From Roseateles amylovorans (GTDB taxonomy: Bacteria > Pseudomonadota > Gammaproteobacteria > Burkholderiales > Burkholderiaceae_C): 64,000 nt of DNA. The stretch is taken from positions 3,162,001 to 3,226,000 of the forward strand of contig NZ_CP104562.2 of assembly GCF_025398155.2 (NCBI RefSeq), read 5' to 3'. Under the pieces are notes generated by a model. It had not been told where the DNA came from. It did not search any database and saw nothing but the letters and a program-made list of their open reading frames with translations. Every line of letters begins with the position of its first letter. Positions within the stretch are counted from its first letter, which is position 1. This document shows, piece by piece, positions 8,363 through 16,709 of this stretch. The position numbers were made by a program, and so were the translations under genes.

Positions 8363-9442
8363 ATGCATCATTTCCACAATCCCGTCCGCACCGTGGCCGG
8401 CCTCGGCGCGCTGCAGGCCTTGCCCGATCTGCTGGGGGCTCGGCGCGCCCTGGTGCTGACCTTCACCGGCGCGCGCTCGCTCGGCTTGGTCGAGCCCCTT
8501 CAGGACGCGTTGGGGGACCGGCTGGTCGCGGTCATCGAGACCGTCACGCCCAATCCCGATGTGATCGAACTGGCCGCGCTCTATCCCGAGGTGTGGCGAT
8601 ACCCCGAGGCCGACGTGCTGATCGCACTCGGCGGCGGCAGCGTGATCGACAGTGCCAAGGCGGTGCTGACCCAGACCCCCAGCGGCCAGTTCCACGAGCT
8701 CCTGCAATGGCTCCGCGACGGACAGCGCTTCGCATCCGCTCGCCACAAGGCGCTCATCGCCGTGCCCACCACCGCCGGCACCGGCAGTGAGGTCACGCCG
8801 TGGGCCACGGTGTGGGACCGTGAGCTGCAGCGCAAGCTCTCGCTGCAGTTCCCGCACACCTGGCCGGAAGCCGCCGTCGTGGACCCGGTCCTGATGCGCC
8901 AACTGCCGGAAGCCGTCACCGTGCAGAGCGGGCTGGATGCGCTGTCCCATGCGCTCGAAGCCATCTGGAATCGTCATGCGAATCCGGTGTCCGATGCGCT
9001 GGCCGTCGCCGCGGCCCGAACCATCCAGGTCACGCTGCCCGCGCTGCTCCGCGCGCCGCAGGACCTGAATCTGCGTGAAGCGATGGCGATCGCGGCCCTG
9101 CAGGCGGGCCTCGCCTTCAGCAATACCCGCACTGCGATGGCGCACTCCATGTCCTATCCGCTGACGCTGCGCCACGACGTGCCCCATGGCATTGCCTGCG
9201 CCTTCACCTTGCCCTTGGTGGCGGCAGCGGCCATCGGCCTGATGCCCGAGCGGGACGCGGTCCTGGCACAAGCCCTGGGTCCGTTGGAGACCGCGCCGGC
9301 ACGCCTGGAATCGTTTCTCTTGGGACTGGGCGTGAAGACGCGGTTCGCCGACTACGGCGTCGACGACGACGAAGCCGCCGCCCTCTGGGCCCAGGCGCTG
9401 CAAGGCGACCGTGGCCGCAACTTCATCGGAGCGTCGGCATGA
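8363..9442 (+). CDS. phosphonate-associated iron-containing alcohol dehydrogenase
   Basis: 359 residues, group III (iron) alcohol dehydrogenase. The dinucleotide-binding GGGSVIDSAK is at about residues 92-101. Metal ligands are expected at Asp/His in QSGLDALSHALEA and His in TAMAHSMSYPL and HDVPHG. Members with this N-terminus (HNPVRTVAGLGAL) recur in phosphonate clusters. Probable role: interconversion of a hydroxyethyl-type phosphonate and phosphonoacetaldehyde. Its stop overlaps the phnY start (ATGA at 9439-9442), so it is cotranslated with the dehydrogenase that would consume the aldehyde. Confidence 0.85.
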   Translation: MHHFHNPVRTVAGLGALQALPDLLGARRALVLTFTGARSLGLVEPLQDALGDRLVAVIETVTPNPDVIELAALYPEVWRYPEADVLIALGGGSVIDSAKAVLTQTPSGQFHELLQWLRDGQRFASARHKALIAVPTTAGTGSEVTPWATVWDRELQRKLSLQFPHTWPEAAVVDPVLMRQLPEAVTVQSGLDALSHALEAIWNRHANPVSDALAVAAARTIQVTLPALLRAPQDLNLREAMAIAALQAGLAFSNTRTAMAHSMSYPLTLRHDVPHGIACAFTLPLVAAAAIGLMPERDAVLAQALGPLETAPARLESFLLGLGVKTRFADYGVDDDEAAALWAQALQGDRGRNFIGASA

Positions 9443-10911
9443 ACGCACGAACAACCCCCATCGACGCCTCGGTCGTGGCCTTTCATCGCGATCGAGAGGA
9501 GTCGCTGCGGATGCGCGGCGAGCGGGTCGCAGGCGACAGCGGCCGCTTCCAGGTCGTCAACCCCTACACCGGCGCGGTGGTGGGCAGCGCCGCGAAGGCC
9601 AGCCGCAGTCAGGTGGAGCAGGCCCTGCTGTATGCCCACGCCTATCGCAGTCCGCTCAGCCGATACGACCGGGCCAGCATCCTGCGGCGCGCCGCCGAGC
9701 TGCTGACGCAGCGTGCGGAAGAGGCCGCTCAGCTGATCACCGCCGAATCCGGTCTGTCGCTGCAGGACAGCCGCTATGAGATCGGCCGCGTGCTCGACGT
9801 GCTGGGCTTCGGCGCCACCGAAGCCTTGCGTGACGACGGCCAGGTCTTTGCCTGTGACCTCACCGCCCAGGGCAGGCGCCGCAAAGTCATCTCGATGCGG
9901 GAGCCGCTGCTGGGTGTGATCACCGCCATCACCCCGTTCAACCATCCGATGAACCAGGTCGCGCACAAGGTGGTGCCCAGCATCGCCAGCAACAACCGCC
10001 TGGTGCTCAAGCCGTCGGAGAAGGTGCCGCTGTCCGCGCTCTGGTTCGCCGATCTGCTGTATGAGGCGGGACTGCCGCCAGCCATGCTGCAGGTGATCAC
10101 CGGGGACCCGGCGGAAATTGCACAGACGCTGATCACCCATCCGGCGGTCGAGCTGGTCACCTTCACCGGCGGGGTCGAGATCGGCAAGCGCATCGCGCAG
10201 CTGGCAGGCTATCGGCGCACCGTGCTGGAGCTGGGCGGCAATGATCCGCTGATCGTCTGCGAAGACGCTGATCTGACCCGTGCCGCGCAACTGGCCGCCC
10301 AAGGCTCCTACCGCAACTCCGGCCAGCGGTGCACCGCCGTCAAGCGGATCCTGGTTCAACGCAGCGTCGCGGATCGTTTCACTGACCTGCTGGTGGAAGC
10401 CACCGAAGCCTGGACCTACGGCGATCCATTCGATGCGCGCCATGCCATGGGCACCGTCATCGACGAGGCCGCAGCCCGTCTGCTGGAGGAGCGCGTCGAA
10501 TCGGCCCTGCAGGCCGGCGCCCGGCTGCGCTGCGGTCATCGCCGCGACGGGGCCTTGCTGGCACCGACGGTGCTGGATCGGGTGCGACCGGACATGAGCC
10601 TGGTGCTGCAGGAGAGCTTCGGGCCGATCTCTCCGGTGCTGAGCTTCGACACCATCGACGAGGCCATCGGCCTGGTCAACGCCAGCCGCTTCGGTCTGTC
10701 CTCCGGCGTCTGCACCGATCGGATGGACTGGGCCACCCGCTTCGCGCAGGAGCTGCAGGTGGGCACGGTCAACGTCTGGGAAGTCCCTGGCTATCGCACC
10801 GAACTCACGCCCTTCGGCGGCATCAAGGATTCCGGCCTGGGCCACAAGGAAGGCGTCCAGGAAGCGATCAAGGGCTACACCCAGCTCAAGACCTTCACGC
10901 TGCCGTGGTGA
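9439..10911 (+). CDS. phnY: phosphonoacetaldehyde dehydrogenase
   Basis: 490 residues, aldehyde dehydrogenase superfamily. The catalytic Cys lies in SGQRCTAVKRI and the conserved Glu in LELGGNDPL; the NAD-binding stretch AITPFNHPMNQVAHKV is also present. The order phnA - Fe-ADH - phnY is the known arrangement for oxidation of phosphonoacetaldehyde to phosphonoacetate, which PhnA then hydrolyses. Cytoplasmic. The four-base overlap with the preceding gene supports one operon. Confidence 0.9.
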   Translation: MNARTTPIDASVVAFHRDREESLRMRGERVAGDSGRFQVVNPYTGAVVGSAAKASRSQVEQALLYAHAYRSPLSRYDRASILRRAAELLTQRAEEAAQLITAESGLSLQDSRYEIGRVLDVLGFGATEALRDDGQVFACDLTAQGRRRKVISMREPLLGVITAITPFNHPMNQVAHKVVPSIASNNRLVLKPSEKVPLSALWFADLLYEAGLPPAMLQVITGDPAEIAQTLITHPAVELVTFTGGVEIGKRIAQLAGYRRTVLELGGNDPLIVCEDADLTRAAQLAAQGSYRNSGQRCTAVKRILVQRSVADRFTDLLVEATEAWTYGDPFDARHAMGTVIDEAAARLLEERVESALQAGARLRCGHRRDGALLAPTVLDRVRPDMSLVLQESFGPISPVLSFDTIDEAIGLVNASRFGLSSGVCTDRMDWATRFAQELQVGTVNVWEVPGYRTELTPFGGIKDSGLGHKEGVQEAIKGYTQLKTFTLPW

Positions 10912-10927
10912 ATTCGCCCACGCGCAG

Positions 10928-12013
10928 ATGACAGCGCCGTGTCACCACCGCTTCACCAAGCGTTCCTACGCTCCCGCCATGCCGACCATGCCCGCCATTG
11001 CTCAAGACCTTGCCGCGGCCACCGCCGCCCCACGCACCATGCCGACACCCACTGATTGCATCGTCGAGGTCGACCACCTCCGCAAGACCTTCGGCACCGA
11101 GGCCGCGCTCAAAGGCGTGAGCCTGCGCATCGGCGCCGGGGAACGCGTGGCCCTGCTCGGCGCGTCCGGTTCCGGCAAGTCCACACTGATGCGTTGCCTG
11201 TGCGGTCTGGAAACCGCCGAGTCCGGTCGCGTGCAGGTGTTCGGAGACACCTTGCAGGCGGACGGCCGCCTGGGTCCGGACATCCGCCGCCTGCGCCGCA
11301 GCATCGGCGTGGTCTTCCAGCAGTTCAACCTGGTGGGACGACTGCCGGTGATGACCAATGTGCTGGCGGGCCTGGCGGCCGAGACGCCGCTCTGGCGCTG
11401 CCTGAGCGGTCGCTTCACCCTGGCACAGCGCACCCGGGCGCTGGAGGCGCTGGACACGATCGGCCTCGCGTCGCAGGCCTTCCAGCGCGCCTCGACCTTG
11501 TCCGGCGGCCAGCAGCAGCGCGCCGCGATTGCGCGGGTGCTGGTGCAGGGCGCCCGCTTGCTGCTGGCCGATGAGCCGGTGGCCTCGCTGGATCCCGAGT
11601 CCACCCGACGCGTCATGGAGCAGCTCACCCAGTTGAACCGGGACGCTGGCATGACGCTGATCGTCAGCCTGCATCACGTGGCACTCGCCCGGCGGTACTG
11701 CGATCGCGTGATTGCCTTGCGGCACGGTGAACTGGTTTATGACGGCCCCAGCCGCGCGCTCACCTCCGAATTCCTGCGCGAGCTCTACGGCAGCGCGGCC
11801 GACGAACTCGAAGCGGAAGACGCCGCGATCGGCAGCGTCCTCCCACGCCACAGCCACCCGACCTCGCTGGCCCCGATGCCTTCCCAGGAGGCGCGCATCG
11901 AGCCGCTGATGGAGCCGCTGATGGAGCCGCTGATCGAGCCGGTCATCGGCGCTCACCTCGACCCTCTCCACCACGACCTCCCCGGGGTCCGGCTCGCCAC
12001 CCGGGCGGCCTGA
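10928..12013 (+). CDS. phnC: phosphonate ABC transporter ATP-binding protein
   Basis: 361 residues as drawn. Walker A GASGSGKST is at residues 78-86, signature LSGGQQQR at 191-198 and Walker B LLLADEP at 211-217. The start is uncertain: no Shine-Dalgarno precedes 10928, and in-frame ATGs at 10979, 10988 and 11039 are alternatives (11039 would place the ABC domain at the usual distance from the N-terminus). The protein runs about 85 residues beyond the ABC domain; this tail contains three tandem copies of a 12-base unit GAGCCGCTGATG-like (11898-11939) encoding E-P-L-M/I. Followed by phnD and phnE. Confidence 0.9.
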   Translation: MTAPCHHRFTKRSYAPAMPTMPAIAQDLAAATAAPRTMPTPTDCIVEVDHLRKTFGTEAALKGVSLRIGAGERVALLGASGSGKSTLMRCLCGLETAESGRVQVFGDTLQADGRLGPDIRRLRRSIGVVFQQFNLVGRLPVMTNVLAGLAAETPLWRCLSGRFTLAQRTRALEALDTIGLASQAFQRASTLSGGQQQRAAIARVLVQGARLLLADEPVASLDPESTRRVMEQLTQLNRDAGMTLIVSLHHVALARRYCDRVIALRHGELVYDGPSRALTSEFLRELYGSAADELEAEDAAIGSVLPRHSHPTSLAPMPSQEARIEPLMEPLMEPLIEPVIGAHLDPLHHDLPGVRLATRAA

Positions 12014-12045
12014 CCCTGATTCCGACCTCCACCGGAGCACCACCC

Positions 12046-12993
12046 ATGAACCGCAAGACCCTTGTTGCCGGCCTGCTGGCCGTGATCGGCCTGGCTGCCC
12101 AGGCCCAGGAAATCAACTTCGGCATCATCGCCACCGATGCCGCCGCCGCCCAGCGCGACCGCTGGGAACCCTTCTTCCGAGACATGGAGAAGAAGACCGG
12201 CCTGACCGTCAAGAGCTTCTATGCGCCAGACTATGCCGGCGTGATCGAGGCGATGCGCTTCAACAAGATCCAGATCGCCTGGTATGGCAACAAGTCGGCC
12301 ATGGAGGCGGTGGACCGCGCCCAAGGCGAGGTGTTCGCCCAGGTCATGTATGCCGACGGCAGCTTCGGCTATCACGGCCTGCTCATCACCCACAAGGACA
12401 GCCCCTACAAGACGCTGGACGATGTCTTCAAGAACGCCAAGGCCATCAACTTCGGCATCGGCGATCCCAATTCGACCTCCGGCTTCCTGGTGCCGAGCTA
12501 CTACCTGTTCTCGCAGAACAAGATCGATCCGCGCAACACCTTCAAGAGCGTGCGCAACGCCAGCCACGGCGTCAACCTGCAGGCGGTCCTGGCGCGACAG
12601 GTCGACGTGGCCACCAACAACACTGAGGACGTGACCAAGCTCGAAGCCAGCAAGCCCGAGCTCGCCAGCCAGGTGCGCATCCTGTGGCGCAGCCCGCTGA
12701 TCCCGAGCGATCCCTTCGTCTGGCGCAAGGACCTGGACCCGGCGGTGAAGGCCAAGATCAAGCAGTTCGTCGTCGGTTATGCCAAGACCGATCCGGAGGA
12801 GAAGGCCATCCTCAAGAACATCTACAACTACGGCGGCTTCCGTGAGTCCAGCAACGCCCAGTTGATGCCGATCCGCCAACTGGAGCTGGCCCGCGAACGG
12901 ATGAAGATCGAAGCCGATGACCGCATGGACGCCGAGGCGAAGACCAAGGCGCTGGCCGAGGTGGATGCCAAGCTCGCGGCGTTGAAGTCATGA
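12046..12993 (+). CDS. phnD: phosphonate ABC transporter periplasmic binding protein
   Basis: 315 residues. Signal peptide MNRKTLVAGLLAVIGLAAQAQ, then EINFGIIATDAA, the standard PhnD opening. The phosphonate-binding loop DPNSTSGFLVPSYYLF is present, and MYADGSFGYHG is family-typical. It captures phosphonates (commonly 2-aminoethylphosphonate) in the periplasm for PhnCE. GGAG lies nine bases upstream of the ATG. The stop overlaps the phnE start (ATGA, 12990-12993). Confidence 0.93.
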   Translation: MNRKTLVAGLLAVIGLAAQAQEINFGIIATDAAAAQRDRWEPFFRDMEKKTGLTVKSFYAPDYAGVIEAMRFNKIQIAWYGNKSAMEAVDRAQGEVFAQVMYADGSFGYHGLLITHKDSPYKTLDDVFKNAKAINFGIGDPNSTSGFLVPSYYLFSQNKIDPRNTFKSVRNASHGVNLQAVLARQVDVATNNTEDVTKLEASKPELASQVRILWRSPLIPSDPFVWRKDLDPAVKAKIKQFVVGYAKTDPEEKAILKNIYNYGGFRESSNAQLMPIRQLELARERMKIEADDRMDAEAKTKALAEVDAKLAALKS

Positions 12994-13838
12994 TCACCGC
13001 CAGCAACCTCAGCGCCGCGACCTGCGGCTCCGCCGGCCGCAGCGCGGATCTGCTGGCCCAGTTGCAGGCGCGTGCCGCTGCCCAGCGGCCGGGTGTCGGC
13101 CATTACCTGGCCTGGGCCGCGGCGCTGGCGGTGCTGGCGTGGGCCTGGCGCGGGGCGGAGATCCGTCCGCTGGATCTGTGGCGCGATGCGGGCAACATCG
13201 GCACCTATGCCAGCGACTTCTTTCCGCCGGATTTCCGTGACTGGCGCCTGTATGTGCGGGAGATGGTGGTCACCGTCCACATCGCGATCTGGGGCACCTT
13301 GCTCGCGCTGCTGGCGGCTGTGCCGATGGGCCTGCTGTGCGCCGCCAACATCACGCCGCCGTGGGTGCATCAGCCGGTGCGCCGCCTGATGGATGCCTGC
13401 CGGGCGATCAATGAGATGGTGTTCGCGATGCTGTTCATCGTGGCGGTCGGTCTCGGGCCGTTCGCCGGGGTGCTGGCCCTGGCGATCCACACCACCGGCA
13501 CGCTGGCCAAGCTGTTCTCGGAGGCGGTCGAAGCCATCGACCCGCGGCCGGTGGAGGGGATTCGTGCCACCGGCGCGCACAAGCTGGTGGAGCTGCTGTA
13601 CGGCGTGCTGCCCCAGGTGATGCCGCTGTGGCTGAGCTTCACGCTCTACCGGTTCGAGTCGAATGTCCGGTCGGCCTCGGTGGTGGGCATGGTGGGGGCA
13701 GGGGGGATCGGCGTCGTGCTGTTCGAGGTGATCCGCAGTTTCCAGTACGCCCAGACCTGCACCGTGCTGATCATCCTGGTGGCGACGGTGTCGGCGATCG
13801 ACCTGGCCTCCGCCACCCTGCGAAAAAGGTTCATCTGA
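12990..13838 (+). CDS. phnE: phosphonate ABC transporter permease
   Basis: 282 residues with about six membrane helices. The binding-protein-dependent permease coupling motif is seen around EAVEAIDPRPVEGIRATGAHKLVELLYGVLPQ (E-A-A---G shape). It forms the inner-membrane channel with PhnC. Four-base overlap with phnD and a two-base gap to the FAD oxidoreductase start show one transcript. Confidence 0.92.
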   Translation: MITASNLSAATCGSAGRSADLLAQLQARAAAQRPGVGHYLAWAAALAVLAWAWRGAEIRPLDLWRDAGNIGTYASDFFPPDFRDWRLYVREMVVTVHIAIWGTLLALLAAVPMGLLCAANITPPWVHQPVRRLMDACRAINEMVFAMLFIVAVGLGPFAGVLALAIHTTGTLAKLFSEAVEAIDPRPVEGIRATGAHKLVELLYGVLPQVMPLWLSFTLYRFESNVRSASVVGMVGAGGIGVVLFEVIRSFQYAQTCTVLIILVATVSAIDLASATLRKRFI

Positions 13839-13840
13839 TC

Positions 13841-14953
13841 ATGAGCATTGACCGTTTTGACCTGGTGGTGGTGGGCGCGGGCATCGTTGGCCTGGCGCAC
13901 GCCTGGATGGGCGCGCGGCGCGGCTGGCGGGTGGCCGTGGTCGAGCGGGACCACCGCTGCATCGGCGCCTCCATCCGCAATTTTGGTTTCGTCACCGTCA
14001 CCGGCCAGCGACAGGGTGACACCTGGCGACGCGCCCGCCGCTCGGCGGGCTTGTGGTCCGAAGCCGCTGAAGCGGCCCGCATTCCGGTGCTGCAACGCGG
14101 GCTGTGGGTCGCCGCCCAACGCCCGGCTGCGGCGGAGGTGCTCCGGGCCTTTCAATCCACCGAGATGGGTCAGGCGTGCGAGCTGCTGGGACCCGCCGAG
14201 GTCGCGGCGCGTGCTCCGCTGCTGCGGGCGCCCGCCGGCGCGCTCTATTCGCCGCATGAGCTGCGGGTGGAGTCGCGGGACGCGCTGCCGAGGCTGGTGT
14301 CCTGGCTGAGCGAGGTGCACGGCGTGCGCTTCTTCAACGGCGAGGCGGTGCTGGGCGTGGAGCCGGGGCGGGTGCATACCGCGCGGCGCAGCGTGCAGGC
14401 CGAGCGAATCGCCCTGTGCCCGGGCACCGATCTGACCGGCCCCGCCAGCGCCTGGCTGCCGCCGACCTTGCGCCTGAGCCGGCTGCAGATGATGCGGCTG
14501 CGTCCCACCGCCGCCGTGCGCCTGCCCACGCCGGTGATGGGCGACCTCAGCCTGGTGCGCTACGCCGGTTATGCCGAACTGCCCGAATCGCAGGCGCTGC
14601 ACCAGCAGCTGTTGCGCGAGTGCCCGGACAGCCTCGCCCACGGCATCCACCTGATCGCGGTGCAGAGCGCTGACGGCAGCCTGGTGGTCGGCGACTCCCA
14701 CCATGAACACCTCAGCCCGGAGCCCTTCGGCAGCGAGGCGGTGGACCAGTTGATCCTCGAGCATCTGCACGAGTCGATTCATCTGCCGCGGTGCGAGGTG
14801 GTGGAGCGCTGGACCGGCGTCTACCCCACCGGCCACACGCATGACGCGCTGGTCGAGGCCCCGGATCCCGGACTGCGGGTGGTGCTGGTGACCAGCGGCA
14901 CCGGCGCCAGCACGGCCTTCGGTCTGGCGGAGGAAGTGATTCAGGGGTGGTGA
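13841..14953 (+). CDS. FAD-dependent amine oxidoreductase of the phosphonate cluster
   Basis: 370 residues from ATG 13841. The frame is open further upstream inside phnE, but ATG 13841 gives the correct dinucleotide-binding N-terminus (DLVVVGAGIVGLAHA). It is a DAO/glycine-oxidase-type fold with a late ATP-like GTGASTAFGLAEEV segment. Homologues recur in phosphonate operons and have been proposed to oxidise 2-aminoethylphosphonate or N-methylated forms to phosphonoacetaldehyde. No PhnW transaminase gene is present in the window, so this enzyme may supply the aldehyde for phnY. Last gene of the operon. Confidence 0.8.
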   Translation: MSIDRFDLVVVGAGIVGLAHAWMGARRGWRVAVVERDHRCIGASIRNFGFVTVTGQRQGDTWRRARRSAGLWSEAAEAARIPVLQRGLWVAAQRPAAAEVLRAFQSTEMGQACELLGPAEVAARAPLLRAPAGALYSPHELRVESRDALPRLVSWLSEVHGVRFFNGEAVLGVEPGRVHTARRSVQAERIALCPGTDLTGPASAWLPPTLRLSRLQMMRLRPTAAVRLPTPVMGDLSLVRYAGYAELPESQALHQQLLRECPDSLAHGIHLIAVQSADGSLVVGDSHHEHLSPEPFGSEAVDQLILEHLHESIHLPRCEVVERWTGVYPTGHTHDALVEAPDPGLRVVLVTSGTGASTAFGLAEEVIQGW

Positions 14954-15113
14954 TGGCCGGGCGGTCGGCCGGGCGGACAGCACGTTCCGCTCGAGGCCGC
15001 CGCCCCGCCGCCGCCCAGCCTTCTTGCCTTGGCCGCCACCCTGCATGGCGCACGGGGTGTTGGCGGCGGAGTACCCCGTACAACCCGCGCCGCGCCTCCT
15101 ACGCCTCGCGTCA

Positions 15114-15740
15114 TCAGGGCTGTCGCGGCCATCCGCCGGAGGCCGGCGAGGACGCCGCCGTCACGCTGCCCGGCCGCACCAGCACGGCTTTGGCGATCGG
15201 CAGGCCGAAGCGCCAGCCGGCGTAGTCGTCGGCGTCGGCGAAGGTTTCCTGGCCCGGTTCAAAGCCGGTGCGACGGATCGGCGTACCGCGGGCCAAGCTG
15301 TAGACCGCGATGATGAAGCCCTCGCGGTCGCGCACCAGCCCCCACGTCGTGCTGCCAGTGAGCGGATCCGCATAGATCTGGCGCAGATGCCGACGCACTC
15401 CCGGGAAGCGCGGATCGCGCAGCAGCTCGGTGAGCTCACGCGGACCGCGTCGCGCGCTGGCCGAGTAGGCCACAAGGGCCCGCTCGAACTCACCGCCGAC
15501 GAACAGCAGATGGCGCTCCGCATCCCGCCGTTCCGCCGTGGCGCCCAGGGTGACCGCAAAACTCGCAGCGATGCCCACCACCGCCAAGGCCATCATCAGC
15601 AGCAGATAGGCGAAGCCGCCGGACCGGCGGGACGACGCAGCCGTCGCCCAAGTCGACCGCCCACAACCCCCCGTCGGCCCAAGCCGCGCACGTCGCGCGC
15701 CGGGCCGCGAGCGCTCAGAAGGACTGGAACGGCTCACCAT
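15114..15740 (-). CDS. pseudopilin-like protein lacking Glu5 (minor pseudopilin)
   Basis: 208 residues from ATG 15740, which overlaps the end of the previous pseudopilin gene by 26 bp; an open frame continues to 15941 but is nonsense. A basic leader of about 42 residues ends in SGG, followed by FAYLLLMMALAVVGIAASFAV, a prepilin-type helix. The usual Glu at position +5 is replaced by Leu, as in some tip-type or atypical pseudopilins. The globular part (RRDAERHLLFVGGEFERALVAYSA, DPLTGSTTWGLV) is like proteins found at the end of betaproteobacterial Gsp-like operons. Probable minor pseudopilin of this secretion machine. Confidence 0.65.
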   Translation of the reverse strand: MVSRSSPSERSRPGARRARLGPTGGCGRSTWATAASSRRSGGFAYLLLMMALAVVGIAASFAVTLGATAERRDAERHLLFVGGEFERALVAYSASARRGPRELTELLRDPRFPGVRRHLRQIYADPLTGSTTWGLVRDREGFIIAVYSLARGTPIRRTGFEPGQETFADADDYAGWRFGLPIAKAVLVRPGSVTAASSPASGGWPRQP

Positions 15741-16215
15741 GACGCGCAACCCCCGGGGCGCCGCTGTGAATGTCGTAGACATTGCCGTCATAGCCCGACG
15801 GCGGCGGCGTGAGCTGCCAGGTGGTCGACGATTCGGTGATCGGATCCAACGGCACCGCCGTGAGGTAGTGCTTCTCCACCAGCTCCTCCAGGCTTTCTGG
15901 ATAGCGGCCGACATCGCCGTAGAAGCGCTGGGTCGTCTCACGCATCACCCGCAGGTTCTCGCGCAGCACCGATTCGCGCGACGCTTCCAGCTGCCCGAAA
16001 TAGCGGGGCAGGGCGATGGTGAGCAGCACCGCGATGATGGCCAGCACCACCAGCAGCTCGATCAAGGTGAAGCCCGAGCCGGACGACCGCGCCCCCCAGG
16101 ACGTGGGCGACCGGAAAGAAGCGGTCAGACGCTGGCCCGGACCGGCGGGGTCACACCACCGAGCCGGTGCGCGGATGCGCAGGCGCAAAACATCTGGACA
16201 TCGCAGCATCACCAT
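15715..16215 (-). CDS. GspG-type pseudopilin (second copy)
   Basis: 166 residues. The prepilin motif SGSG|FTLIELLVVLAIIAVLLTI has Glu at +5. The leader before the cleavage site is about 48 residues, far longer than the usual 5-25; ATG 16209 (Met3) is the only nearby alternative. The globular domain has RFYGDVGRYPESLEELVEKHYL and DPITESSTTW, typical of GspG-like minor pseudopilins. It overlaps its upstream neighbour by seven bases and its downstream neighbour by 26, so it sits within one operon. Confidence 0.8.
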   Translation of the reverse strand: MVMLRCPDVLRLRIRAPARWCDPAGPGQRLTASFRSPTSWGARSSGSGFTLIELLVVLAIIAVLLTIALPRYFGQLEASRESVLRENLRVMRETTQRFYGDVGRYPESLEELVEKHYLTAVPLDPITESSTTWQLTPPPSGYDGNVYDIHSGAPGVARHGEPFQSF

Positions 16216-16709
16216 TTCCGGTAGGGCACGCCGTTGAGGCCGGTCAGCGGCGATTGGCTGAAGACGTCGTAGACATCGGCGCCATCGGACGGCTCGCCCG
16301 GCTCGCTGCGGTAGGAACGCAGCCCCCAGGTCTCCGAGTCCGAGCCGGCTTGGGCATTGGCAAAAGGATCGCGCGGCACGCGGCGCAGAAAGTAGAGCTT
16401 GCGACGTTTCGGATCCCGCTGATCCTCCACCCCGTCCACCAGCACCCCCAGCGACGGCGGATAGCCGGTGGCATCGGCCTCGCGGCGGATGCGGCCGTTT
16501 TCGCTGGCGCGGTGATAGGCGTCGATGGCCTCCCGCATTTCCACCAGCGCGCGGCGCAGCTCCTGCTCGCGGCTGCGCTGTACCTGCACCTGGGCCACCG
16601 GCACGGCAATCGTCGCCAGCACCGCCAGCACCGCCAGGGTGACCAGCAACTCGATCAGCGAGAAACCGCCGCCGAGCCGCGTGGTTGACGATGCGGTGCC
16701 GTGGGTCAT
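16209..16709 (-). CDS. GspG-type pseudopilin (first minor copy)
   Basis: 166 residues. The leader of 15 residues ends in GGG, followed by FSLIELLVTLAVLAVLATIAVP with Glu at +5. The C-terminal part contains YPPSLGVLVDGVEDQRDPKRRKLYFLRRVPRDPF and DVYDVFS, as in GspG-like proteins. Start and secretin stop overlap (ATGA, 16706-16709). Predicted inner-membrane pseudopilus subunit after processing by a prepilin peptidase encoded elsewhere. Confidence 0.85.
   Translation of the reverse strand: MTHGTASSTTRLGGGFSLIELLVTLAVLAVLATIAVPVAQVQVQRSREQELRRALVEMREAIDAYHRASENGRIRREADATGYPPSLGVLVDGVEDQRDPKRRKLYFLRRVPRDPFANAQAGSDSETWGLRSYRSEPGEPSDGADVYDVFSQSPLTGLNGVPYRKW

Noticed and set aside
6993..10845. Long minus-strand frames opposite phnA, the Fe-ADH and phnY
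   Set aside because: Compositional shadows of well-recognised genes on the plus strand.
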